NCBI RefSeq assembly: GCF_024054555.1
Contig: NZ_JAMXLY010000003.1
Location: forward strand, 1 to 64,000
Source: Segatella cerevisiae
GTDB lineage: Bacteria; Bacteroidota; Bacteroidia; Bacteroidales; Bacteroidaceae
Direction of reading: 5' to 3'
DNA: 64,000 nt
Shown here: piece by piece, positions 26,709 through 35,735 of the stretch
How positions within the stretch are numbered: position 1 is the stretch's first letter
How the letters are laid out: each line of letters opens with the position of its first letter
Program-made: the position numbers and the translations under genes
Notes under the pieces: generated by a model
Told to the model about the DNA's origin: nothing
Seen by the model: only the letters and a program-made list of their open reading frames with translations
The model's database searches: none

Positions 26709-27640
26709 AACTGATCCGAATATTAGAAATAATTCTCGTCTTCTTCTGTCTTTTCCTCAGTGGAGGACACCTCTCCGCACAGGAATTCGGTACGCATTGG
26801 ATCTCTTATCCCAATGCAGACAACAGTTCTGAAATCTGGTTTCGTAAAACTTATATCACGTACCAAAAACCGAGTCAGGCAAAGATTACTATCGCGGCGA
26901 CCGGACATTACCAGATCTTCGTCAATGAGCGCAATATCAGTCGGGAAGTTCTCCTTCCCGGTCCCTCTGACAATGCCGGCACGATACAGGAGATGACCTT
27001 TGATATCAGCAACATCCTCCGCGAGGATTCCAATACAATCGCGATATGGTATGCGCCTGATCCACAATTACACACGGACAAACAGATCTCGCTGTCGTAT
27101 TACGGTACTTCCAAATACGGACAACCGTTCTACTACCAGACGGGCGAAGACTGGTCCTGCAAGAAAGCCTGCGGATATGTCACTGCCAATCAGGAATATC
27201 TGGACAATCGCTCCTATGACCCGTCTTGGAAAGCTTGCACGACTGAAGTCACAAACTGGACATCAGCCGTTCGCTCAACCGACGTCCGCCAATATCCTCT
27301 GCGCGATAATTCCTATTACCATCAGGGATACAAGGTCACCAAAATCCTTCACCCCGAAATGGTCTTCTGCGATACGAACAGCATCACCTACCGCTTTCCA
27401 AGACAATTCACCGGATGGGTCAGATTGACTATCCGCAACGCTCATTCAGGAGAAACCATACACCTCAACAACTATACTTATATCTGTAATGGGCGTATTG
27501 ACGAACAGGCTTGCCGCCGATTTACAACTGACTCACAACATGACTTGGTCGTAGAAGGAGACCAGTATTTCCAAACTGACCAGATCCAAAATATCGAAGG
27601 TTTGGTCATCCAACCGGACCAAAACTGGGCCTTCGAATAA
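26705..27640 (+). CDS. stand-alone rhamnosidase-like non-catalytic protein
   Basis: 311 residues from the ATG at 26705, which overlaps the GH95 stop (ATGA) and opens a clear signal peptide (about 1-23, ending LSAQ). An in-frame start further upstream lies inside the fucosidase gene and would lose the signal peptide. The mature part resembles the two N-terminal beta domains of GH78 alpha-L-rhamnosidases: a galactose-binding-like domain (WFRKTYI near 45, HYQIFVN near 68, FDISNILRE near 100) and a concanavalin-like domain (GWVRLTI near 240). It ends where the catalytic (alpha/alpha)6 barrel should begin. It may be a glycan-binding partner of the fucosidase or a truncated relic; no later barrel fragment is seen, since an AraC gene follows. 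Confidence 0.65.
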   Translation: MKLIRILEIILVFFCLFLSGGHLSAQEFGTHWISYPNADNSSEIWFRKTYITYQKPSQAKITIAATGHYQIFVNERNISREVLLPGPSDNAGTIQEMTFDISNILREDSNTIAIWYAPDPQLHTDKQISLSYYGTSKYGQPFYYQTGEDWSCKKACGYVTANQEYLDNRSYDPSWKACTTEVTNWTSAVRSTDVRQYPLRDNSYYHQGYKVTKILHPEMVFCDTNSITYRFPRQFTGWVRLTIRNAHSGETIHLNNYTYICNGRIDEQACRRFTTDSQHDLVVEGDQYFQTDQIQNIEGLVIQPDQNWAFE

Positions 27641-27726
27641 GGGCAGAATACTGCCAACCCTAAAGACACAGAACTAACATTCTCCTATTTTTCTTGTTTT
27701 TTTTATGGAATTTGGAGAATAATGAC

Positions 27727-27734
27727 TATCTTTG
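27727..27734 (+). promoter_or_regulatory. -7 box of the first AraC gene
   Basis: TATCTTTG matches TAnnTTTG and lies 17 bases before the ATG at 27752. It overlaps a possible earlier ATG (27722), which argues against that start. Confidence 0.6.
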
Positions 27735-27751
27735 TTCCAAAATACGTAAAC

Positions 27752-28633
27752 ATGATCAATACAGACATGAAGGAAGTTACTATTTCCGAAGCAAAGACAA
27801 TCTACAAAACAGATGATTATATCGAGGATGACTTGATTCTCTTCGATAGTGTATCCGACATTCCTATCCCGAGTGAGCCCAGAAGGATGAATTGCCTCCT
27901 GATCGCTCTTTGCACCAATGGCAAGGCTCAGTATACCGTGGATACAACGGAAAGGAACGTAACATCTGGTGACATCATCATTATCAGTGAAGGACAGGTC
28001 ACCAACAACTTTATGCTGAGCCGGGACTGCAACGGCATAGCGATCATGCTGAGTTATAACTTCTTCCACGAGATCATTGCAGGTAGCCATGAGCAATCTG
28101 CATTGTTCCTTTTTTCGAAAAGCCACCCCGTATTCTCTCTCAATACAGAAGAAGAGGCAAACTTGTTCAATTATGTCAAACTCATTAAGAAAAAGGTCGA
28201 GGAAAAGGAACACCATTTCCGGAAAGAGACGGTCAAACTGCTTATCGCAGCGATGATCAGTGATGTCAGCAACATCATCTATAAGATACAGAACGACAAT
28301 AATACCAAGCAAACACGTGCAGAAAGCATCTTCAATAATTTTATCCAATTAGTAGAACAGAACTATAAGAAAGTACGACGGGTAAGTTGGTACGGACACC
28401 AACTCTGTATCACGCCGAAGTATCTCTCCGAGACCGTCAAGGCTGTCAGTCACCGCACACCTAATGAATGGATAGACAACTATGTATCATTGGAAATCCG
28501 GGTACAACTGAAGAACTCCACCAAGAGTATCAAGGAAATCGCTGAAGAACTCCATTTCCCCAATCAGAGTTTTATGGGAAAATATTTCAAGGAACAAGTC
28601 GGCATGTCGCCTTCCGAATACCGGAAAAAATAG
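27752..28633 (+). CDS. AraC-family regulator (copy 1 of tandem pair)
   Basis: 293 residues from the ATG at 27752; an ATG 30 bases upstream overlaps the promoter box. The N-terminal half is a cupin-like sensor (about 15-160) and the C-terminal 100 residues hold two helix-turn-helix motifs, with ISDVSNIIYKIQ in the linker and IAEELHFPNQSFMGKYF as the second helix-turn-helix. Closely similar along its whole length to the next gene, so a tandem duplication. Its place after the GH95 gene suggests control of that locus, but no effector can be read from sequence. Confidence 0.88.
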   Translation: MINTDMKEVTISEAKTIYKTDDYIEDDLILFDSVSDIPIPSEPRRMNCLLIALCTNGKAQYTVDTTERNVTSGDIIIISEGQVTNNFMLSRDCNGIAIMLSYNFFHEIIAGSHEQSALFLFSKSHPVFSLNTEEEANLFNYVKLIKKKVEEKEHHFRKETVKLLIAAMISDVSNIIYKIQNDNNTKQTRAESIFNNFIQLVEQNYKKVRRVSWYGHQLCITPKYLSETVKAVSHRTPNEWIDNYVSLEIRVQLKNSTKSIKEIAEELHFPNQSFMGKYFKEQVGMSPSEYRKK

Positions 28634-28797
28634 ACTCACAGGCGGACTGTATCCCAAGATGTTCTGATTTTCCTTGCGTCATATCCATCATGCGGACACG
28701 CCTCAGAAAAATTGCTTAATGGCGATCATTTATGTCCCGATAATAGTTTTAACTGTTCTGTTTTTCCTCTACTTTAACATAGATAAGAAAAAAACAC

Positions 28798-28805
28798 TAC
28801 CTTTG
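28798..28805 (+). promoter_or_regulatory. -7 box of the second AraC gene
   Basis: TACCTTTG matches TAnnTTTG, 18 bases before the start codon. The -33 half is not clear. Confidence 0.6.
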
Positions 28806-28823
28806 TAAAACAACCCATGAAGC

Positions 28824-29717
28824 ATGAACATTCAAGAGATCACGGAAATCAACATCCCCTTAGCGAAAAGCCTCAGTCAGAGCAAAGCCTGCCTGGATGA
28901 CGACCTGATCCTATTTGACAGGATTTCAGATATACCGCTACCGGATAAACCATGCCGGCTACAATGCCTGCTGATTGCCCTTTGCACAAAAGGCTCCTTG
29001 AAATATTCCCTGAACACTAGAGAACTTCAGGCTTTCACCGGTGACATCATCATCATCGGCAGAGGACAGGTCATCAATCACATCCAACAGAGCCGGGACT
29101 GTATCGGCATCGCTTTCATGATCAGTTATCCTTTTTTCCATCAGATATTCACCGGAATACACAACTTGTCTACCCTCTTCCTCTTCTCCCGACAGCATCC
29201 GGTATTGAAACTTGAGCCCAGTGAAGAAGAAGATATCATGAACTATTTTTATCTCATCAGAGCTAAGATCAGGGAGAAAGTACACCGGTTCCGCAAAGAT
29301 ACGATCAGACTCCTTCTGAACACGATGAGTTGCGATGTCTGCAACATCATTTATCAAATCCAAAGTGGCGATGACAGACAATCTTCCAGAGCTGAAGCGA
29401 TTTTCACTGAGTTTATGAAACTCGTCAAGGAGAACTACAAGACGGCACACCGAGTGAAGTGGTATAGCGACCACCTCTGTATGACCTCAAAGTACTTGTC
29501 GGAAACGGTAAAGACGGTAAGCCACCATACGCCTAACGAATGGCTCAACTCCTATATCGCTGCAGAAATAAAAATACAACTAAAGGATTCGTCCAAAAGC
29601 ATCAAGCAGATTGCCATGGACCTCCACTTTCCTAATCAGGGACTTATGGGAAAATACTTCAAGGGACAAACCGGAATGTCTCCTACCAGTTATCGTCTCA
29701 GTCAAAAGTTGGAATAA
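28824..29717 (+). CDS. AraC-family regulator (copy 2 of tandem pair)
   Basis: 297 residues, same layout as its neighbour: cupin-like sensor, then a double helix-turn-helix. Shared stretches include DDLILFD, CLLIALCT, GDIIII, the LSETVK motif and HFPNQ..MGKYFK. Differences cluster in the N-terminal sensor, as expected if the two copies respond to different signals. It has its own promoter, so the two are separately expressed. No target genes lie between them. Confidence 0.88.
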   Translation: MNIQEITEINIPLAKSLSQSKACLDDDLILFDRISDIPLPDKPCRLQCLLIALCTKGSLKYSLNTRELQAFTGDIIIIGRGQVINHIQQSRDCIGIAFMISYPFFHQIFTGIHNLSTLFLFSRQHPVLKLEPSEEEDIMNYFYLIRAKIREKVHRFRKDTIRLLLNTMSCDVCNIIYQIQSGDDRQSSRAEAIFTEFMKLVKENYKTAHRVKWYSDHLCMTSKYLSETVKTVSHHTPNEWLNSYIAAEIKIQLKDSSKSIKQIAMDLHFPNQGLMGKYFKGQTGMSPTSYRLSQKLE

Positions 29718-29819
29718 CGCTTGCTGATTTTCAATCCTAGAAAATTCTAAAAACCGAAAACCGCTAGTGCCGTCTTAACTTTCCGAATACGCTCTGCCAT
29801 TCCGACAATAGTCCAACTT

Positions 29820-30446
29820 TTAAGGTTTGGCTATAGGAGGTATCAATTTCCTCAATGCCAGTTGTACTGCCATCACACAAAGTTGGTCATACCAGTCACG
29901 TCCGAAGCGGCTGATAAGCGGATCCTTCAAAAACTGATAAAGCGGAAGGTTCTGCTTCTTCCCTTTTTCCAAAGCACCTTTGCAGACATCCCACCACTTA
30001 TAAGTCAGACCGAAAGTTCCATTATGGAAATCCTTTTCCCTCAGGGGGTAAAGAGCACAGGAGATAGGTTTTTTAAAACTTGTTTTTCCCGTCCGGTAAG
30101 CCTTTTCCAATGCACAAAGGCAGATGCCCTCTTGATCATAAAAAGTAAAGACACAGTCCTTACAACCCACGATACTTAAATCCAAGTCATGGTCTGCATC
30201 GACGTACCAGATTCCCTGTTGCTTGATGACCTCCGTCGCAGCTGGGGACAAGTCATCAGCCACGGCAACCATACAATTCTCTATATGTTCGACTTCCGCA
30301 GGACTGACAGGAGGGCCTGCCTGACCTTCAACACAGCACTGTCCTTTGCAGACAGACAGGTCACAGCAAAATCGCACGATAAAGATATCAGGATCGACAA
30401 GGACATTGCCGACCTGGAAAATTGGGAGTTTTTTACGATAATTCAT
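29820..30446 (-). CDS. DUF3109 cysteine-rich protein
   Basis: 208 residues, cytoplasmic. A Cys-rich protein of the DUF3109 family with the clusters FCCDLSVCKGQCC (about 27-39), CKDC (near 98) and CLCAL (near 113), plus SCALYPLR (near 129). The pattern suggests bound zinc or iron-sulphur, as in the related YkgJ group; the role is unknown. Last gene of the gpmI-ung-DUF3109 run, 36 bases after ung. Confidence 0.85.
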   Translation of the reverse strand: MNYRKKLPIFQVGNVLVDPDIFIVRFCCDLSVCKGQCCVEGQAGPPVSPAEVEHIENCMVAVADDLSPAATEVIKQQGIWYVDADHDLDLSIVGCKDCVFTFYDQEGICLCALEKAYRTGKTSFKKPISCALYPLREKDFHNGTFGLTYKWWDVCKGALEKGKKQNLPLYQFLKDPLISRFGRDWYDQLCVMAVQLALRKLIPPIAKP

Positions 30447-30482
30447 CGTCTTCTAAGTCCTGAATGTCAATCAGGTATCAAT

Positions 30483-31148
30483 CTACCAACGGACAGGACT
30501 GATACCATGCTGTTCCAAATAGGTATTACAACGCGAGAACTGATGATTGCCGAACCATCCGCCCCTATTTGCCGAGAGAGGTGAAGGGTGGACAGATTCC
30601 AGAATCAGATGCTTGTTACGGTCTATAAAGGCAGCTTTGGAACGCGCATAGCCCCCCCATAACATAAAGACCAAGTTTTCCCGTTCAGCATTCAAAGCCT
30701 TGATGGCAGCATCTGTAAAGCGATCCCAACCAAGTTTCTGGTGACTGTTAGCCATATGAGCCCGCACCGTCAGCGTAGCGTTCAGCAACAGAACCCCTTG
30801 CTTGGCCCATCGTGTCAGGTCTCCATTATCAGGCATCGGTGTTCCAAGATCCATCTGAATCTCTTTGAAGATATTGATCAGAGACGGCGGCATCATGATC
30901 CCTTGGGGAACCGAAAAACTCAGTCCCATCGCCTGCCCCGGCTCGTGATAAGGATCCTGCCCGATAATGACGACTTTGACATCATCGAAAGGACAGAGAT
31001 TGAAGGCATTGAAAATAAGATTTCCCGGTGGATAACAGGTATGGTGCATGTACTCCTGACGCACATAATTCGTCAGATCGATGAAATACTGCTGATCAAA
31101 CTCTGACCCCAGTCGCTTTTTCCAACTCGCTTCAATCTTGACATCCAT
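30483..31148 (-). CDS. ung: uracil-DNA glycosylase
   Basis: 221 residues, normal length. Family 1 UDG that removes uracil from DNA to start base-excision repair. The water-activating loop GQDPYH has Asp65; the uracil-binding AMGLSFSVP follows; and the C-terminal HPSPLSANRGG is the DNA-intercalation loop with its catalytic His. It lies 52 bases after gpmI on the same strand. Confidence 0.96.
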   Translation of the reverse strand: MDVKIEASWKKRLGSEFDQQYFIDLTNYVRQEYMHHTCYPPGNLIFNAFNLCPFDDVKVVIIGQDPYHEPGQAMGLSFSVPQGIMMPPSLINIFKEIQMDLGTPMPDNGDLTRWAKQGVLLLNATLTVRAHMANSHQKLGWDRFTDAAIKALNAERENLVFMLWGGYARSKAAFIDRNKHLILESVHPSPLSANRGGWFGNHQFSRCNTYLEQHGISPVRW

Positions 31149-31200
31149 AATTATACGACTTAAATGATCACACTTCTATGACGCAGACCTGATCCGTCTC

Positions 31201-32721
31201 TCAACGATCAGTGATCAGGTTTTCACCCGTCATATCTGCCGGTTGTTCCAAGCCCATGATATGCAGGATACTTGGAGCAACATCTGCCAGACGTCCGTCT
31301 TTGACGGTAGCGGAATTATTATCCGTCACATAGATGAACGGCACAGGATTCAGAGAATGGGCAGTATTCGGAGTCCCGTCAGGGTTGATGGCATTGTCAG
31401 CATTGCCATGATCGGCAATGATCAGTGCCTCATAACCGTTGGCTTTCGCCGTCTCTATGACATCATGCACACAATGGTCAACGGCGACCACAGCTTTGGC
31501 TATGGCATGATAGATGCCTGTATGCCCGACCATATCGCCATTAGCGAAATTGACCACGACGAAATCATACTGTTGGGTCCGGATTGCACCGACCAACTTA
31601 TCCTTCACTTCAAAGGCACTCATCTCGGGTTTCAAATCGTATGTGGCGACCTTCGGTGAATGGACCAGAATACGGTCTTCACCCGGGAACGGCGCTTCAC
31701 GGCCACCATTGAAGAAGAACGTCACATGAGCATATTTCTCTGTCTCGGCAGTATGCAACTGGCGGAGACCTTTCTTGCTCAGGTATTCTGCAAGCGTATC
31801 CTGAACATTGTCTTTCGGGAAAAGGACATGTACGCCCTTGAAACCGGCGTCATAAGGTGTCATACAATAGTATTGGAGATCCTTCAGAGTGTGCATTCCC
31901 TCCTCCGGCATATCTGCCTGTGTCAGGACCTGTGTCAACTCACGTGCACGGTCATTGCGGAAATTGAGGAAGATAACAACATCCCCATCACCAATGGTGC
32001 CGTCTGCCGCTGAGTTGTGAATGGGTTTGATAAACTCATCTGTCACACCTTCATCGTAACTCTGCTGCATGGCCTGAACCATATCCGAAGCTTGTTTTCC
32101 TTTGCCTTCGACGAGCAGGTCATAAGCCTCCTTGACACGATTCCACCGCTTGTCACGATCCATAGCGTAAAAACGGCCTATGATATCGGCTATATGAGCA
32201 CCGTTGGCATCACAGACTTTCTGTACATCTGCAATAAAACCTTTACCGCTCTTCGGATCTGTATCACGGCCATCCATAAAGCAATGGACGAAAACATTCT
32301 TCAACTGATACGCCTTTCCGATCTCGATGAACTTCTTCAGATGTGCCAAAGATGCGTGTACGCCACCAGTAGAAGTCAGTCCCATGATATGTAACTTCTT
32401 CCCTGTTTTCCGGGCATAACTGAAGGCATTCACAACGCCCTCATTCTTCAATATCTCTCCGCTTTCGCAAGCCTTATTGATCTTGACAAGATCCTGATAG
32501 ACGATACGGCCGGCTCCGATGTTCAAATGCCCCACTTCAGAATTTCCCATCTGACCTTCAGGCAGGCCAACATCTTCGCCACAGGCCATCAACTGAGAAT
32601 GAGCTGATACAGCATTCAGATAATCTAAATAAGGAGTCGGAGTGTTGAATATCACATCACCTTTTCCATGCTTGCCGAGTCCCCATCCATCGAGGATCAT
32701 CAATAAAGCTTTCTTTGCCAT
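31201..32721 (-). CDS. gpmI: cofactor-independent phosphoglycerate mutase
   Basis: 506 residues. Interconverts 3- and 2-phosphoglycerate in glycolysis by a Mn-dependent phosphoserine mechanism. Metal ligand Asp11 is in ILDGWGLG; the phosphorylated Ser61 is in [14 protein letters not shown]; the metal-binding ADHGNAD lies near residue 440. Member of the alkaline phosphatase superfamily, unlike dPGM. First gene of a three-gene minus-strand run, with a -7 box upstream. Confidence 0.97.
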   Translation of the reverse strand: MAKKALLMILDGWGLGKHGKGDVIFNTPTPYLDYLNAVSAHSQLMACGEDVGLPEGQMGNSEVGHLNIGAGRIVYQDLVKINKACESGEILKNEGVVNAFSYARKTGKKLHIMGLTSTGGVHASLAHLKKFIEIGKAYQLKNVFVHCFMDGRDTDPKSGKGFIADVQKVCDANGAHIADIIGRFYAMDRDKRWNRVKEAYDLLVEGKGKQASDMVQAMQQSYDEGVTDEFIKPIHNSAADGTIGDGDVVIFLNFRNDRARELTQVLTQADMPEEGMHTLKDLQYYCMTPYDAGFKGVHVLFPKDNVQDTLAEYLSKKGLRQLHTAETEKYAHVTFFFNGGREAPFPGEDRILVHSPKVATYDLKPEMSAFEVKDKLVGAIRTQQYDFVVVNFANGDMVGHTGIYHAIAKAVVAVDHCVHDVIETAKANGYEALIIADHGNADNAINPDGTPNTAHSLNPVPFIYVTDNNSATVKDGRLADVAPSILHIMGLEQPADMTGENLITDR

Positions 32722-32756
32722 AATGTTTTCTTGATTATAATTAGTAATTTTGCCTG

Positions 32757-32764
32757 CAAAGGTA
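32757..32764 (-). promoter_or_regulatory. -7 box of gpmI
   Basis: Minus-strand TACCTTTG, 35 bases before the gpmI start. No matching -33 element at 20 bases. Confidence 0.55.
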
Positions 32765-32824
32765 CGGCTTTTCTGTGGATATACATAGCAATCTTCTCCT
32801 TTTTAGAAACATGAAACTCAATCG

Positions 32825-33065
32825 TCAGAAATGATGATGGATCAGATTCCGTTGATAAGAGGTCGAGAGCATTTCCTTGGGCGCATTGATGCCTATGGCA
32901 TGTGCTCTACTTCTGCCAGCCACATGGTCAATGCGCCGTTTCCACAGCCCAAATCAATGACTGTATCCCCCGCACGGATATCCAAAAGTTTCAATACGTC
33001 CTCACCATAGTGGTAAACAAAAGGAAAACATCGGAGTATTCTTGTGCATCCCAAGTTATGTTCAT
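32825..33065 (-). pseudogene. frameshifted class I methyltransferase remnant
   Basis: Reading the minus strand from ATG at 33065 gives MNITWDAQEYSDVF. A one-base frame change then gives FVYHYGEDVLKLLDIRAGD and the SAM-binding motif VIDLGCGNGALTMWLA. A second frame change is needed to continue as HAIGINAPKEMLSTSYQR before a stop at 32825. Together these match the first 80 or so residues of a class I SAM-dependent methyltransferase with two frameshifts and a missing C-terminal part. It lies between gpmI and the PPC-domain gene. Seen directly in the three frames; the family name follows from motif I. Confidence 0.75.
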
Positions 33066-33074
33066 AACTTTTCC

Positions 33075-33581
33075 TTATTTAGAAAAATCATAACAATTCA
33101 ATCCTAAAGTTGGATTGTAGGTACGCTCTATATCCTCCCCAAAATCTTCCACGACAAACTCTCCAGCACCGTTTAACACAGCGGATAGCAGGTGTCCGGC
33201 ACGGGATGAATAATCTGCCCTTCCTACAGTGATATGTATATGCAGGTAAGGTTTTCCATTCATGGTAGAAATATTTCCGGTCAGATTAGATATTTCCATC
33301 TGTTCCCGGAAAGTCTTGTCTATGTACTTTTTGGTTTCCGGATTAAAGAAACGAAGAGTCACCTCGTTGATGGCGCCCAATCCCGTTATATTCCCGGATT
33401 TTATTTTCCTCTCTTCACAAAACAGATTTAGGGCTTTTACTATTTCCTCACCGGTGCTGACACTGATGATATATTTATTGCCTATCTGTTTATAGGTATA
33501 CATTTTACTTGTTTCTTGTGCATTGGTTTCCAATGCCATTAAGTTAAACAATAAGATTATAACGCATAATAACCGATTCAT
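33075..33581 (-). CDS. secreted PPC (DUF296) domain protein
   Basis: 168 residues with a clear signal peptide (1-22, ending NAQ). The rest is one PPC domain: GNITGLGAINEVTLRFF (about 63-79) and NGKPYLHIHITVGRAD (about 108-123), with His114 and His116, likely metal ligands together with His128. PPC proteins in plants are fused to AT-hooks and some bacterial ones are cytoplasmic; this copy is predicted to be exported, so a DNA-binding role is unlikely. It lies 28 bases after the aldo/keto reductase gene on the same strand. Confidence 0.8.
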   Translation of the reverse strand: MNRLLCVIILLFNLMALETNAQETSKMYTYKQIGNKYIISVSTGEEIVKALNLFCEERKIKSGNITGLGAINEVTLRFFNPETKKYIDKTFREQMEISNLTGNISTMNGKPYLHIHITVGRADYSSRAGHLLSAVLNGAGEFVVEDFGEDIERTYNPTLGLNCYDFSK

Positions 33582-33609
33582 GATATACTTCTTTTAAATT
33601 ACTAATCCG

Positions 33610-34644
33610 TTAAAAAAACAATTGAGCTTTCAGTTCTGGTCGCTGATCCTGATGCCAATAAGGATAAGGTTTAGGTTGCCTACTTGCTTCTTCCAGACGT
33701 TTAATCTGTTCTTCAGACAAGTTCCAACCAACAGCTCCCAAGTTCTGTTTCAGGTGCTCTTCCGTGCGTGCACCTATAACCAGACTGCATACGGTGGGAC
33801 GTTGCAGCAGCCAGTTGAGCGCCACTTGTGCAACTGTCTTTCCGGTTTCGGCAGCAATCTCATCCAATACGTCCACGATGTTGTATAACAGTTCATAGGA
33901 TACGACATCATCACGTACAGGTACACCTCCGTTAGCTACACGTCCATCTGCCGGTATAGGAGTATTCCGGCGATATTTTCCTCCCAAACGACCTGCCGCA
34001 AGAGGACTCCAAATGAATGTTCCCACATGTTGGTCTACACCCAACGGCATCAGTTCCCATTCGAAATCCCGGTTCAGGAGCGAGTAATACACTTGATGTG
34101 CCACGTATTTATGCCAGCCATACTTTTCAGAAACTGCCAATGACTTCATCAAATGCCAGCCGGAAAAGTTGGAACAGCCTATGTAACCGACTTTACCGCT
34201 ACTCACCAGGTCATCCAAGGCGCGTAGTGTCTCCTCAACTGGTGTATTGGCATCGAAACCGTGTATATAATAAAGGTCGATATGGTCCGTACCAAGTCGT
34301 TTCAGACTGGCTTCGCAAGCCCGGATAATATGATACCTCGAAGCTCCGGAGGCATTCCTGTCATTGTCACTCATAGGAAAAGTTCCTTTTGTAGCCAACA
34401 GCAGCCGATTGCGTTTTCCGGCGATGGCCTTTCCCAGTATTTCTTCTGCCAACCCACGAGAGTACATATCTGCCGTATCGAACATATTCAGACCGGCATC
34501 CAGACACATATCCACCATACGTGTAGCCTCAGACACATCTGTGTGTCCCCATCCTTCAAATCCATGTGTACCACCGAAAGTGGCAGTTCCCAAAGTCAAT
34601 GCCGGAACAAAAAGTCCGGTTCCATTCAAATTCCTATATTCCAT
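33610..34644 (-). CDS. aldo/keto reductase
   Basis: 344 residues. NADPH-dependent oxidoreductase of the AKR superfamily with a TIM-barrel fold. The catalytic tetrad is visible as Asp56 and Tyr61 (DTADMYSRG), Lys86 (LLATKG) and His128 (YYIHGF). The C-terminal cofactor motif VIGARTEEHLKQN is typical. Substrate unknown; often annotated as a YajO/YghZ-like or sugar-ketone reductase. No promoter consensus is seen, and AroE lies upstream on the same strand beyond a permease remnant. Confidence 0.9.
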   Translation of the reverse strand: MEYRNLNGTGLFVPALTLGTATFGGTHGFEGWGHTDVSEATRMVDMCLDAGLNMFDTADMYSRGLAEEILGKAIAGKRNRLLLATKGTFPMSDNDRNASGASRYHIIRACEASLKRLGTDHIDLYYIHGFDANTPVEETLRALDDLVSSGKVGYIGCSNFSGWHLMKSLAVSEKYGWHKYVAHQVYYSLLNRDFEWELMPLGVDQHVGTFIWSPLAAGRLGGKYRRNTPIPADGRVANGGVPVRDDVVSYELLYNIVDVLDEIAAETGKTVAQVALNWLLQRPTVCSLVIGARTEEHLKQNLGAVGWNLSEEQIKRLEEASRQPKPYPYWHQDQRPELKAQLFF

Positions 34645-34669
34645 TGTGTATAAAATTAAAGATAATTAT

Positions 34670-34813
34670 TTAAACTAATAATAGCAATACCGGCAAGCAG
34701 CTGACCGCAGTTGTGAAATAACGGAATCCGATTTTAGACATACCGATAAGCAGGACAGACAAAAACAATATTCCCCAGTCGGAAGGCGACTGTATTCACA
34801 TTGAAAAGTCCAT
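34670..34813 (-). pseudogene. possible TauE/SafE permease remnant
   Basis: On the minus strand an ATG at 34813 starts MDFSM, then an in-frame TGA. After it, the same frame reads IQSPSDWGILFLSVLLIGM and continues SKIGF, then a hydrophobic run to a stop at 34670. The pattern WGILFLSVLLIGMSKIG resembles the N-terminal span of TauE/SafE (TSUP) exporters, in which LxGxSKxG is conserved. If right, only the first span survives. The stretch is short, so the family call is tentative. Confidence 0.35.
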
Positions 34814-34821
34814 TATCTTAA

Positions 34822-35706
34822 TCATAAATCAAGTACCTTTTTGAGTTCGTTACGCATGACTTCGGCCTCCACATCCACACCTGTCCAGTATTTCACGGCT
34901 ATTACAGCCTGATTGACAAGCATATTCATGCCCGGAAGTACATGGTGACATCCACGCGCTATTGCATCCTTGACGAAATGGGTGTATGCAGGGTTAGGGA
35001 TGCAGTCAGCCACGACCATGTGAGGCTGAAAAGTGTCGGAATCCATGTTCAGACGCTGATCCACATTTGGATAAAGCCCTACGGGAGTGGCATTGATCAC
35101 AATGTCCGTGTCGGGCGGAATCTGGTAAGAATGATTCCATAAGACAAAGTCCGCCTTGGCGGGCGTCTTGTCGTTTAACAAATCGGCCAGTTCCTGCCCT
35201 GTATCATGAACATTCAAAATAGTAATGGATGCAGCTCCAGCCAAAGCCATTTCTACACTGATGGCACGTGCAGCACCACCAGCTCCGAACAGTACCACCT
35301 TCTTGCCCGGAATGGAGGTCACTTCCGAAATGGCTTTCACAAAACCTTTCCCATCCGTATTTTCACCTCTGGTTCTTTTGTCTTTTCCAATGATGACCGT
35401 GTTGACAGCCCCGATAATTTTAGCAGAGTCTCCCAATTCGTCCAGATATTGTATAACCTTGATCTTGTTGGGTATGGAACAGTTGAATCCTCTCCAGCCC
35501 ATGGCCTTAGCTCCGTTTACGGCAGCTTCCAGATTTTCCGGTCCCACCTCACAGTTGATATATCTGTAGTGCATACCGTGATGCTTGAAAGCGGCTTCCA
35601 TGATAGCCACAGTAGGGTTTTCGGACGCGGGTTTTGCAAATGAACCGACCAATCCCGGCAAAAAATCGGGAGCCGGAGTGTAATTTTTCAAATCATTGAT
35701 ACTCAT
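34822..35706 (-). CDS. aroE: shikimate dehydrogenase family protein AroE
   Basis: 294 residues. NADP-dependent reduction of 3-dehydroshikimate, or a related quinate/shikimate dehydrogenase. The catalytic pair is Lys81 (in NCSIPNKIK) and Asp118 (in NTDGKGF); GAGGAARA near 147 is the nucleotide loop; INATPVGLYP near 207 is a family signature. It is about 20 residues longer than E. coli AroE, with an extended N-terminus (LVGSFAKP for the usual VxGxPixHS), which may point to a catabolic YdiB-like or divergent member. It sits in an accessory island rather than with other aro genes. Confidence 0.85.
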   Translation of the reverse strand: MSINDLKNYTPAPDFLPGLVGSFAKPASENPTVAIMEAAFKHHGMHYRYINCEVGPENLEAAVNGAKAMGWRGFNCSIPNKIKVIQYLDELGDSAKIIGAVNTVIIGKDKRTRGENTDGKGFVKAISEVTSIPGKKVVLFGAGGAARAISVEMALAGAASITILNVHDTGQELADLLNDKTPAKADFVLWNHSYQIPPDTDIVINATPVGLYPNVDQRLNMDSDTFQPHMVVADCIPNPAYTHFVKDAIARGCHHVLPGMNMLVNQAVIAVKYWTGVDVEAEVMRNELKKVLDL

Positions 35707-35735
35707 AATCGGATAATTATATTGTTTACTAGATT

